NCBI GenBank assembly: GCA_002345145.1 | Contig: DDVC01000033.1 | Span: forward strand, 1-7,566 | Direction of reading: 5' to 3' | Source: Bacteroidetes bacterium UBA2322 | GTDB lineage: Bacteria; Bacteroidota; Bacteroidia; Chitinophagales; UBA2359 | Length of the DNA: 7,566 bases | In this document: in pieces, positions 1 through 6,873 of the stretch | How the letters are laid out: every line of letters begins with the position of its first letter | Numbering within the stretch: the first letter of the stretch is position 1 | The notes under the pieces: generated by a model | What the model was told of the DNA's origin: nothing | Seen by the model: the letters and a program-made list of their open reading frames with translations, nothing else | Database searches by the model: none | Made by a program: the position numbers and the translations under genes

Positions 1-9
1 AAAAATTTT

Positions 10-93
10 GTCCAAAGTCTAAATCTACTATCTACCAAGTACCAACTACCATTTTCCCGCTTTTCACTCTTCACTTTTCCTTACCCAACTAAC
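10..93. repeat. Degenerate heptamer (7-base-period) tandem repeat upstream of a start codon
   Basis: Read in steps of seven from position 10, the sequence gives GTCCAAA, GTCTAAA, TCTACTA, TCTACCA, AGTACCA, ACTACCA (10-51). A second, more pyrimidine-rich set follows: TTTTCCC, GCTTTTC, ACTCTTC, ACTTTTC, CTTACCC, AACTAAC (52-93). Neighbouring units usually share four to six bases and the unit drifts along the array. The phase appears unbroken over 12 units, although the last two are weak. The array ends three bases before the ATG of the downstream gene. Degenerate heptamer arrays in intergenic DNA are known from cyanobacteria (STRR sequences), and similar 7-mer tracts occur in Bacteroidota. Here the periodicity is seen directly; any function is unknown. 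A promoter or leader must overlap it if the downstream gene is transcribed from close by. Confidence 0.65.
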
Positions 94-96
94 AAA

Positions 97-714
97 ATGT
101 CCAGCGAAGCTAATCCTGCTTTTACCCATTCCGAACTGGAGTTGATGGAAAATAGCGACCTGTTTTACCAAAAACGCCAAATTATTCATAAAATGACCGA
201 TTTACTTGGTCAAACTGCCAATATGCTCAAGCAATTGCCCGAACACAAGGCATTTACTTTTCCCGAACACACCGATATTACAACGGGTAAAATTTCAAAA
301 GGCGAAAACTACCTGCAACTGCCCTGGTTAATGCTCGATTTTCCGCGCCTTTTTAAACCCGATACTATATTTGCCTACCGCATTATGTTTTGGTGGGGTA
401 ATGGGTTTTACCTTACCTTGCACCTGTCGGGCAATGCCCTGCAACGCTTTGAGCCTGTTTTGCTAAACAACTGCCACCAACTGGGCAACGACCCTAACCT
501 TTGGTTTTGCACCGGTAACAACCCTTGGCAGCACCAGCCCGATACACAAAATTACCTGCCTGCCCGCCAACTTACTGCCCAACTTATTAACCAACAAATA
601 GCCCAATATCAGTTTGTAAAGCTAACCCAACCTTTGCCCTTAGCCCACTGGAACCGGCTTAAACACCATGCTTTGCAGCGTTACCAATTTTTTTTGGCAT
701 TGTTGAGCAACTAA
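97..714 (+). CDS. Conserved hypothetical protein, 205 aa, function unknown
   Basis: I cannot assign a function. The protein is soluble-looking, with no signal peptide or membrane segment. It opens with a helical stretch (about residues 11-47). A central block is rich in aromatic and invariant-looking residues: KISKGENY (65-72), WLMLDFPRLF (77-86) and FWWGNGFYLTLHLSG (98-112). The C-terminal part is Gln/Asn- and Leu-rich and probably helical. From memory, the Gly-Glu-Asn-Tyr, Asp-Phe-Pro-Arg-Leu and Phe-Trp-Trp-Gly-Asn motifs recur in a conserved hypothetical family of Bacteroidota; this was not checked by search. The ATG at 97 is preferred because residues 9-22 already look like the start of the conserved domain; a later Met at residue 17 would cut into it. 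No Shine-Dalgarno is visible and the leader is a heptamer repeat. The next gene starts 115 bases downstream, so co-transcription with the kinase is possible but unproven. Confidence 0.8.
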   Translation: MSSEANPAFTHSELELMENSDLFYQKRQIIHKMTDLLGQTANMLKQLPEHKAFTFPEHTDITTGKISKGENYLQLPWLMLDFPRLFKPDTIFAYRIMFWWGNGFYLTLHLSGNALQRFEPVLLNNCHQLGNDPNLWFCTGNNPWQHQPDTQNYLPARQLTAQLINQQIAQYQFVKLTQPLPLAHWNRLKHHALQRYQFFLALLSN

Positions 715-829
715 TTCGGTAAATGTTTGCATATTGCAGGGGTAATTGCAACTGCTCCATTTTTTAAAATTGTTTGTAACTTATACCCCCGTTTTCCTCC
801 TATTGTAAACGCCTAACCCTACAACCGGA
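715..829 (+). other. Intergenic gap and leader before the hybrid kinase
   Basis: This 115-base gap has no ORF and no convincing terminator hairpin for the gene before it. A TTGCA/TGCAA inverted repeat (734-738 and 747-751) has only a 5-bp stem. An imperfect Bacteroidota-type -7 element, TAAAATTG, lies at 765-772 (consensus TAnnTTTG), but the nearest upstream TTG is only 16 bases away. That is shorter than the usual spacing, so I do not call a promoter. The last 49 bases are pyrimidine- and A-rich, contain 5 G, and offer no Shine-Dalgarno sequence. Confidence 0.4.
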
Positions 830-3265
830 ATGCTTACCCCGCTTGCTGCCGAATTAGAGTATTTAAAAGAAGAGTATAACCTGCTTAAACAGGAAAATGA
901 AACGCTCTACAAACAAATGATAGAGGTAGAGAAAGAAGCTTTAGAGTGCGAAATCAGGTTTAACCAACTCTCCAAAGCCTCTTTTGAGGGTGTAGTTATT
1001 TTAAAAGACGACCAAATTAAGCTGGTAAATGATGCTTTTTGCCACTTGTTTGGGATAAACAAAAATCAAATTTCCAATTTGCGAATCATTGACCTGGTAG
1101 CCCCCGAACACCAAAAAGAAGCGCTATATCAGGCAGAACATAACAACAAAGACTGGTTTGAAACCATTTGCATAAAAACCGATGGTACCCGCTTTCCGGC
1201 TCGTATCAGGCGCAAGTTTGTGCCCCACGGAGGCGTAGAGGCTATGGTGGTAGTATTTAGCGACCTTACCAACGACAAAAGAGTGGAGCAGGAGTTAATT
1301 CAGAGCGAACTGCTTTACCAAAAACTATTTGAAGAATCGCGCGACGCCATTTATATATCCGGCATAAACGGCGCTCTGCTGGAGGTTAATCCGGCTGCAC
1401 TTGAGCTTTTTGGTTATACCCGCGATGAGATGCTGGGCATGAGCGCCCTTAAACTCTATGCCAACCCGCAAGAACGCGAGCGGTTTCAGAAAGCCATGCA
1501 AGAAAAAGGCTCGGTAAGTAATTATGAAGTAATACTGGTAAAAAAAGACGGCACCGAAATAGATTGTATTCTTAGTTCTACTACCCGCCGAAATGCACAA
1601 ATGCAAACTATAGGCTACCAAGGTATTATACGCGATATAACAGAACGCAAACGCACCGATGAACTTGTTAGAGCCAAAGCGTTGGCTGAACGCTCTACAA
1701 CCATGAAAGCGCAATTTTTGGCTAATATGAGCCACGAAATTCGCACACCTATGAATGCCGTTATAGGCATGACTCACCTGCTGCAAGATACCCACCTTAC
1801 CGCCGAGCAAAACCGATATGTAAATGGTATTCAAAGCGCATCGGAACACCTGCTGGTGCTTATCAATGATATTTTAGACTTCTCCAAAATAGAAGCAGGT
1901 AAACTGCAATTGGAAGAAATTGCATTCAGCCTGCGCGAAGTAATTAACAATATAGCTGATACCTTTAAATATAAAGTACAAGAGAAAAAGCTCGAATTGC
2001 TGGTAAGCATAGATGAGCAACTGCCCGATATGGTAATAGGCGACCCTACCCGATTGACCCAAATTTTGATGAATTTGGTCTCCAATGCAGTGAAATTTAC
2101 CGAGCGCGGACAGGTGCGCTTAGATGCCCGCCTTTTTACTGATGATAAACAAGCCGCCACTGTTGCCTTTGCCGTTGCCGATACAGGCATAGGTATAGAA
2201 CAAGATAAGGTGGACGTTATTTTTGACAGTTTTTCGCAGGTAAACCGCAGCGCTACCCGATTGTATGGCGGTACAGGGCTGGGGCTTGCTATTACTAAAA
2301 AACTTATAGAAATGCAAGGCGGGTCTGTTTCGGTAAAAAGTAAGGTGGGTGAAGGCACCACTTTTTTAGTAGTACTCCGATACGTTAAGGCATCGGGCAG
2401 TAAAACCGTTAACCATAAATACTCGCTCAGCGAAATGGCGGTAAAACCACTGGGTAAACTGCGGCTGCTGGTAGTAGAAGATAACGAACTGAACCGAGTA
2501 GTAACTACCGATACCATTAAAAAATGGGGTAAAGACATCATGATAGACATTGCCGAAAACGGCGAAGAAGCAGTAAAAAAAGTGCGCAAACACCGATACG
2601 ACCTTATTCTAATGGACGTTCAAATGCCCAAAATGAATGGCTACGAAGCTACGCACTACATACGCAAAACGCTGGGTAAAACCGATTTGCCTATTTTAGC
2701 TATGACCGCCTATGCCACTACCGGCGAGGCAGAACGCACCATAACATCGGGCATGAACGATTATATCAGCAAACCCTTCGACCCTAAAAAACTCTACCAA
2801 AAAATTGCCCGACTTACCTCTAAAGAACCTGTTGTACTGATAGACAATGTGTTAGAATCCGAAGCCCCGCCCGAAGCCGAAAAAAGAAATCTTAAGTCCG
2901 AAATTTACCCACATGTTACCAATCTTGCATTTTTAGACGAGTCTATTGGCGGAGATGACGAACTCAAAGTGAAAATGCTGGAAATTATGCTGCGCGAAAC
3001 GCCCGACGAAGTAGCTCAAATGGAAAAATTTTACCAAGAAAAAAACTGGGACAGGCTGCGTGCCGTGGCACACAAATTTAAGTCCACCGTTTCATACATG
3101 GGTTTACAGGGGCTTAAAGAGGTTATTAACAACATTCAACAAAACGCCGAAAAACGCGAAAACTTAGATATTACCCAAAACATGATTGCCGAGGTTAAAA
3201 ACATTTGCCTGCTTGCCTGCCAAGAGCTTCAGGAAGAACTGACTACGCTGCAACAAAACCGCTAA
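830..3265 (+). CDS. Soluble hybrid sensor histidine kinase (PAS-PAS-HisKA-HATPase-REC-HPt)
   Basis: This 811-residue protein is an 'unorthodox' cytoplasmic sensor kinase carrying three phospho-transfer stations. An N-terminal coiled coil (about 6-45) precedes two PAS domains (about 45-150 and 161-275, the second ending in a typical DITERK motif). The HisKA H-box is SHEIRTPMN, with H302 as the predicted autophosphorylation site. The ATP-binding domain shows the N-box (N415, N419), G1 DTGIGI (451-456), the F-box (F465, F468) and G2 GGTGLGLAI (480-488). The receiver domain (about 544-660) has the acidic pair E550/D551, phospho-acceptor D596, T626 and K648-P649. The C-terminal HPt domain (about 695-800) carries AHKFKS with H748. 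No transmembrane segment or signal peptide is visible, so it should sense a cytoplasmic or diffusible cue through the PAS domains; no ligand can be named. All catalytic motifs are intact. The response regulator 47 bases downstream is the obvious final acceptor. Confidence 0.95.
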   Translation: MLTPLAAELEYLKEEYNLLKQENETLYKQMIEVEKEALECEIRFNQLSKASFEGVVILKDDQIKLVNDAFCHLFGINKNQISNLRIIDLVAPEHQKEALYQAEHNNKDWFETICIKTDGTRFPARIRRKFVPHGGVEAMVVVFSDLTNDKRVEQELIQSELLYQKLFEESRDAIYISGINGALLEVNPAALELFGYTRDEMLGMSALKLYANPQERERFQKAMQEKGSVSNYEVILVKKDGTEIDCILSSTTRRNAQMQTIGYQGIIRDITERKRTDELVRAKALAERSTTMKAQFLANMSHEIRTPMNAVIGMTHLLQDTHLTAEQNRYVNGIQSASEHLLVLINDILDFSKIEAGKLQLEEIAFSLREVINNIADTFKYKVQEKKLELLVSIDEQLPDMVIGDPTRLTQILMNLVSNAVKFTERGQVRLDARLFTDDKQAATVAFAVADTGIGIEQDKVDVIFDSFSQVNRSATRLYGGTGLGLAITKKLIEMQGGSVSVKSKVGEGTTFLVVLRYVKASGSKTVNHKYSLSEMAVKPLGKLRLLVVEDNELNRVVTTDTIKKWGKDIMIDIAENGEEAVKKVRKHRYDLILMDVQMPKMNGYEATHYIRKTLGKTDLPILAMTAYATTGEAERTITSGMNDYISKPFDPKKLYQKIARLTSKEPVVLIDNVLESEAPPEAEKRNLKSEIYPHVTNLAFLDESIGGDDELKVKMLEIMLRETPDEVAQMEKFYQEKNWDRLRAVAHKFKSTVSYMGLQGLKEVINNIQQNAEKRENLDITQNMIAEVKNICLLACQELQEELTTLQQNR

Positions 3266-3312
3266 ACACCTACCCTAAACTAATTTGTTTAACACCATAA
3301 ACGCTTTTTACT

Positions 3313-3729
3313 ATGGCAAGAAATTACAAAATCTTTTTGGTGGACGATGACATTAAAACGCTCATCATGCTTAAAAACCACCTCGAAAAACGCATTGCGC
3401 ACCACATTACGGTAAACGTGTTTGCCTACGGCGAAAACTGCCTTGACCGCTTAGATGAAGAGCCCGATATTATTGTGCTGGACTACTACCTAAACGCCAT
3501 TAAGGAAGATGCCCTGAGCGGCACCGATATTTTGAAACAAATAGTGGAACTGCGTCCGCAGGCGCGGGTAGTTATGATGTCGGGGCAAGACGATATGGAA
3601 ACAGCCCTTGAAACAGTGCGAAATGGCGCTTACGATTATATTATTAAAAACGAAAAAGCCATGCAGCGCTTAGAGTTTTTAGTGAATAAAATTGTACTGG
3701 AAATCCAGAAAGCCGAAGGAGTAGTATAG
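3313..3729 (+). CDS. Single-domain response regulator (REC only)
   Basis: This 138-residue protein is one receiver domain with no DNA-binding or enzymatic output. The acidic pocket is D11/D12 in FLVDDD, the predicted phospho-acceptor is D57 in IVLDYYLN, the switch Ser is S90 in VVMMSGQDD, and the conserved Lys is K112. Two departures from the classic CheY pattern are visible. The loop after D57 runs 13 residues to the conserved Gly (G70), where CheY has 8. The residue after K112 is Asn (KNE) instead of the usual cis-Pro. I have seen this long DYYLN loop in Bacteroidota receivers, so it is probably a lineage subtype and not damage. The gene follows the hybrid kinase by 47 bases with no terminator between, so I infer one transcript. 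Phosphate should pass from H748 of the kinase HPt domain to D57. With no output domain, it probably acts by protein-protein contact or as a phosphate sink. Confidence 0.92.
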   Translation: MARNYKIFLVDDDIKTLIMLKNHLEKRIAHHITVNVFAYGENCLDRLDEEPDIIVLDYYLNAIKEDALSGTDILKQIVELRPQARVVMMSGQDDMETALETVRNGAYDYIIKNEKAMQRLEFLVNKIVLEIQKAEGVV

Positions 3730-3752
3730 GGCTATCTTAATTTAACCAAAGA

Positions 3753-3791
3753 GGGTAGGGCGCAATGTTGTGCCTTACCCTTTTTGTTTTT
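3753..3791 (+). terminator. Rho-independent terminator of the kinase-response regulator unit
   Basis: A 12-bp stem, GGGTAGGGCGCA (3753-3764) with TGTGCCTTACCC (3769-3780), encloses the 4-base loop ATGT. Pairing is complete if two G-U wobbles are allowed. It is followed by T5-G-T5 (3781-3791), an excellent U-tract. It lies 23 bases after the response regulator stop. In the opposite direction the same stem could form, but the sequence after it is only TCTTTGG, so termination of the convergent ATPase transcript here would be weaker. The ATPase stop codon (3775-3777) sits within the 3' arm. Confidence 0.88.
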
Positions 3792-6411
3792 GTGCCGAAA
3801 ACCGCCGCTTAAATAATTTACCCGATTCTAACACTGCCAAAACCACCGCACCAGGCGCTGTGGTGAGGGCAAGCTCTGTTGCGGTTAGCGGGGTGGTGTT
3901 AAACAAGTGGTTCATAAAAGGCAGGTAAATTAGCGCCACTTGTACCAAAGCGGTAAACAACAAGGTATAAAGCAAAAAAGGATTGCCAAAAAATGCCCTG
4001 CCAAACAAGGGTTTTGTATGAAACCGCATACACAAGGCAAGGGCTAACTGGCAAAAGCAAAGAGCAGTAAATACCATAGTTTGCCAATGGGTGTGCGAGG
4101 TAAATACCATAAAAAACTCTAAGGCAAGCGTAAGGCTGCCAATAAACAACCCATTGAGTACAATTTTTAAGCCCAGCCCGTTGGCAAAAATGCCTTCTTG
4201 TAATGGCTTGGGCGGGTGGTGCATAAGGTTCTCCTCGGTAGGCTCGGCAGCCAGCGCCAAACCGGGCAGCCCATCGGTAACTAAGTTTACCCATAGTATG
4301 TGTATGGGCAGCAGCGGTATGGGCAATCCAAACATGGGGGCAACAAGAATGATAAATATCTCAGCCGTATTACCCGACATAATGTAGCCTACAAATTTGC
4401 GTATGTTATCGTAAATTTTTCGCCCTTCTTTTACCGCTTTTACTATGGTAGCAAAATTATCGTTGAGCAGAATGATGTGGGCGGTTTCTTTGGCAACATC
4501 GGTGCCGGTAATAGCCATTGCCACGCCAATATCGGCTTTTTTAAGCGCCGGAGCGTCATTTACCCCGTCTCCGGTCATGGCTACTACCTGTCCTTGCTTT
4601 TGAAGGGCATTTACTATGTCTAATTTCTGTTCGGGCGAAACTCTTGCATAAACACGCACCGAGCCTGTTTTGGCTGCAAGCTCAGCGGGATTGAGTTGTT
4701 GCAGCTCTTGCCCCGTTAAGATAAGGTCGTTATCAGTTTTAATAATGCCTAATTGTGAGGCTATGAAATGGGCGGTATTGGGGTGGTCGCCGGTAATCAT
4801 TACGGTTTTTATGCCGGCTTGGTGGCAAAGCGCTATGGCATCGGCAGCTTCGGGGCGTATGGGGTCTATGAGGGCTAAGGCTCCCAGCAGGGTAAGGTTT
4901 TGCTCTATTACAGAGGGGGTAAACCGGTTGGGTAACTGAGGCAGTTGTTTCATGCCAAACCCCAGCACCCTAAATCCATTTGCTGCCAGTTGGTGGTTGG
5001 CTTGTTCCCATTGCAGGTGTTGTTCTGGTGTTAGGCTGTTTGCTGCTAAGGCAATCAGCGCTTCCATAGCGCCTTTTACCAGCAGCACATACCCCCCTTG
5101 CTCATCGGGCATTTGGTGCAGGGTGCTCATACATTTTCGCTCGGCTTCAAACGGAAAATGTTGTATTTCGGGGTATTTTTGGAGCAATTGCTCTTTATGG
5201 TAGCCGTTATTACGGGCAAAATCAAACAAGGCTACTTCGGTTGGGTCGCCTTGTGGTTGTTTATTGGAGTTTAGGGTTATATCATTGTTTAAGGCTGCGG
5301 TTATCAGCATCCATTGCATATAAGATTCAGTGAGGTGGTTTGGCAGATTTTGCAGGGTAGTAAAGGGGCTGGCTTGTGCTATAAAACCCCCAACAGTCAT
5401 TTTGTTGAGGGTTAGCGTTCCGGTTTTATCGGTGCAGATGTAAGTAACGGAGCCAAGGGTTTCTACGGCGGGCAGTCGCCTTACTAATGCCTTGTTGTCA
5501 GCCATTTTTTTTGCACCCAACGACAGGGCTACCGTAACCATGGCAGGCATGGCCTCAGGAATGGCGGCAACAGCCAACGATAGGGCAGTGAGCAGCATAA
5601 GGGCGGGGTTTTCGCCGCGCAAAATTCCGAGCAAAAAAACCAGTAGGCAAATAGCCAAAAATGCAAGCGCTAATTTTTGGCTAAACCTCGTTAATTTTTT
5701 TTGTAAGGGAGTTTGGGGCGATTGGGTTTGCAGCAGGTTGGCTATTTTACCCAATTGGGTGTTCATGCCGGTAGCAACTACTATGCCGGTGGCGGTTCCG
5801 CTTTTTACCACAGTGCCTTTAAACGCCATATTCACTTGGTCGGTAAGGGGCACATCGGGCTGTGGCAGCGTTTGGTGCGTTTTTTCAACGGGCATACTTT
5901 CGCCGGTGAGCGAGGCTTCTTCAATTTTAAGCAGGGCTGTTTTTGTTAGTCTGATATCGGCAGGTACTATATTGCCGGCTTCCAGCAGCACCACATCGCC
6001 CGGCACTAAACCGGTGGCGGGCAGGCTTAGGGGTTTACCATTGCAAACAACGGTGGCAGAGGCGGCGGCAATTTTTTTAAGGGCAGCCATGGTTTGCTCG
6101 GCTTTATACTCTTGATAAAATCCTATGGCAGCATTTATGGCAATAATTGCCAAAATAACTAAGGTATCGGTAAGGTCGCCTATGAAGCCGGCAACAATGG
6201 CTGCGCCCAGTAGTATAAGAATCATAAAATCGGTAAATTGCCGCATCAGTATGCGCCAACCCGATTGTACTTCATCGGCGCTTAATACATTAGCGCCATA
6301 TTGGTTTAATCTGTTTGCGGCCTCCTTGCGCTCTAAACCTGCCGGGTTAGATTGTAAGAGGTTGTATATTTCGGTTTCTGAAAGGGTGTGCCATGGTGAG
6401 TTATTAAGCAT
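3775..6411 (-). CDS. P-type cation-transporting ATPase, probable Ca2+ pump (P2A-like)
   Basis: This 878-residue integral membrane pump has the full P2-type ATPase plan. It starts with a cation-ATPase N-domain (WHTLSETEI, residues 7-15), followed by M1-M2 (about 59-99), an actuator domain with TGES (169-172), and M3-M4 (about 246-295). The P-domain has DKTGTLT with phosphorylated Asp D328. The N-domain has KGA (446-448). Further P-domain motifs are DPIRP (516-520), ITGDHP (539-544) and TGDGVNDAP (613-621). Six C-terminal helices follow (about 672-862). Putative ion ligands match SERCA: E286 in the M4 motif PEAMP, N681 and E684 in M5, and N709, T712 and D713 in M6. The M8 Glu of SERCA appears to be Gln (Q788), which suggests one transported Ca2+ per cycle; Mn2+ or another cation cannot be excluded. 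The ATG at 6411 puts the N-domain at the normal distance from the start. The leader has no Shine-Dalgarno. It is convergent with the response regulator and not in an operon with it. Confidence 0.93.
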   Translation of the reverse strand: MLNNSPWHTLSETEIYNLLQSNPAGLERKEAANRLNQYGANVLSADEVQSGWRILMRQFTDFMILILLGAAIVAGFIGDLTDTLVILAIIAINAAIGFYQEYKAEQTMAALKKIAAASATVVCNGKPLSLPATGLVPGDVVLLEAGNIVPADIRLTKTALLKIEEASLTGESMPVEKTHQTLPQPDVPLTDQVNMAFKGTVVKSGTATGIVVATGMNTQLGKIANLLQTQSPQTPLQKKLTRFSQKLALAFLAICLLVFLLGILRGENPALMLLTALSLAVAAIPEAMPAMVTVALSLGAKKMADNKALVRRLPAVETLGSVTYICTDKTGTLTLNKMTVGGFIAQASPFTTLQNLPNHLTESYMQWMLITAALNNDITLNSNKQPQGDPTEVALFDFARNNGYHKEQLLQKYPEIQHFPFEAERKCMSTLHQMPDEQGGYVLLVKGAMEALIALAANSLTPEQHLQWEQANHQLAANGFRVLGFGMKQLPQLPNRFTPSVIEQNLTLLGALALIDPIRPEAADAIALCHQAGIKTVMITGDHPNTAHFIASQLGIIKTDNDLILTGQELQQLNPAELAAKTGSVRVYARVSPEQKLDIVNALQKQGQVVAMTGDGVNDAPALKKADIGVAMAITGTDVAKETAHIILLNDNFATIVKAVKEGRKIYDNIRKFVGYIMSGNTAEIFIILVAPMFGLPIPLLPIHILWVNLVTDGLPGLALAAEPTEENLMHHPPKPLQEGIFANGLGLKIVLNGLFIGSLTLALEFFMVFTSHTHWQTMVFTALCFCQLALALCMRFHTKPLFGRAFFGNPFLLYTLLFTALVQVALIYLPFMNHLFNTTPLTATELALTTAPGAVVLAVLESGKLFKRRFSAQKQKG

Positions 6412-6546
6412 AGGTTTGTTGGGCGGGATTAATTGGGTATTTAGTTGGTATGAAATAAAGCCCCGGCTATAAGGTTTGTGGGTTTTAACATGTGTGTTGG
6501 GGTTGGGGTTGTGCTGAATAGTTTGTTTTTAGTCTTTGTCATGTGG
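6412..6546 (-). other. Intergenic region and leader upstream of the P-type ATPase
   Basis: These 135 bases separate the methyltransferase remnant from the ATPase start and contain no gene I can support. The 49 bases next to the ATG, read in the ATPase direction, contain one G, so no Shine-Dalgarno sequence is possible there. I found no TAnnTTTG promoter element on the ATPase strand. A short G-rich tract (two GGGG runs separated by TT, about 6499-6508 on the + strand) is present but too short to interpret. An ORF in another frame crosses this stretch, but its translation is low-complexity Thr/Pro/Lys and I reject it. Confidence 0.4.
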
Positions 6547-6867
6547 TTATATTTTTTTACTTTTTTTTGTTTTTTCTTTTGTAAAGAGGTTTGCGGTGTA
6601 TTTTTCGTAAAGTTCAAATAAAAACTCCATTCGGTGGGTGTCGTTGGTAAAGGGGTGGGGGCGGTATGCCAAGTCCACTGCTTTGTCGAGTTCGTTGTGG
6701 GCTTTTGTGAGTTCGGGGGGCATGGTAAGGGGGTGGTAGAGGTGGGCAAGTGAACTGTTTGGGAAGAGTAGCCTTGTGTCTAATACTTTTTGTGCGGCAG
6801 TTTCAATGGCATTAACTTGTTTTGCTGTTGGGTTTTCGGGCCATGGGAAGTTGTTGTAAACTATATT
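6547..6867 (-). pseudogene. C-terminal remnant of an MmeI-like class I DNA methyltransferase (type IIG R-M)
   Basis: Read on the minus strand from 6867 to the TAA at 6549-6547, this gives 106 in-frame codons. They match the extreme C-terminus of MmeI-family DNA methyltransferase/restriction proteins: VYNNFPWPENPT at residues 3-14, a helical AIETAAQKVLDTRLLFP segment, SLAHLYHPLTMPPELTKAH at about 39-57, ELDKAVDLAYRP at about 59-70, and FLFELYEKYTANLF near the end, with a Lys-rich tail. The family is usually about 900 or more residues, so only the last tenth or so remains. The SAM-binding and NPPY catalytic motifs and most of the target-recognition domain are absent. An in-frame TAA (6870-6868) sits directly before the homologous part and there is no ATG near its start; the first internal ATG (6723) would leave 58 residues. 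The remnant is therefore almost certainly non-functional. The boundary abuts the HAD gene, which points to a recombination or insertion breakpoint. Family assignment rests on recalled motifs, not a search. Confidence 0.82.
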
Positions 6868-6873
6868 TTACTT

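Noticed and set aside
734..751. TTGCA/TGCAA inverted repeat as a terminator or operator
   Set aside because: The stem is 5 bp with an 8-base loop, no T-tract follows, and there is no second copy.
765..772. TAAAATTG as a Bacteroidota -7 promoter element for the kinase
   Set aside because: It differs from TAnnTTTG at one position, and the nearest upstream TTG is 16 bases away, shorter than the usual spacing. Such matches are expected by chance in AT-rich DNA.
1325..2593. Long minus-strand ORFs (up to 252 codons) opposite the hybrid kinase
   Set aside because: They are antisense shadows of an intact, fully motif-bearing kinase gene. Their translations are Ser/Thr- or Phe/Tyr-rich without domain features.
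5749..5760. Perfect 12-base palindrome ACCCAATTGGGT
   Set aside because: It lies inside the ATPase gene and encodes a normal part of the actuator region (around TQLGK). There is no second copy or flanking structure to suggest a binding site.
5492..6115. A 207-codon plus-strand ORF opposite the P-type ATPase
   Set aside because: It covers the M4, actuator and phosphorylation-site coding region of the ATPase, and its translation shows only compositional bias, so it is a shadow.
6491..6511. Telomere-like TTGGGGTTGGGG tract and nearby G-runs as a G-quadruplex
   Set aside because: Only two GGGG runs are adjacent. The further G-runs at 6651-6748 are coding bias of the methyltransferase remnant read on the opposite strand.
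6441..6749. A 102-codon minus-strand ORF rich in Thr, Pro and Lys
   Set aside because: It overlaps the methyltransferase remnant in a different frame. The translation is low-complexity with no recognisable domain, and the other frame explains the sequence far better.
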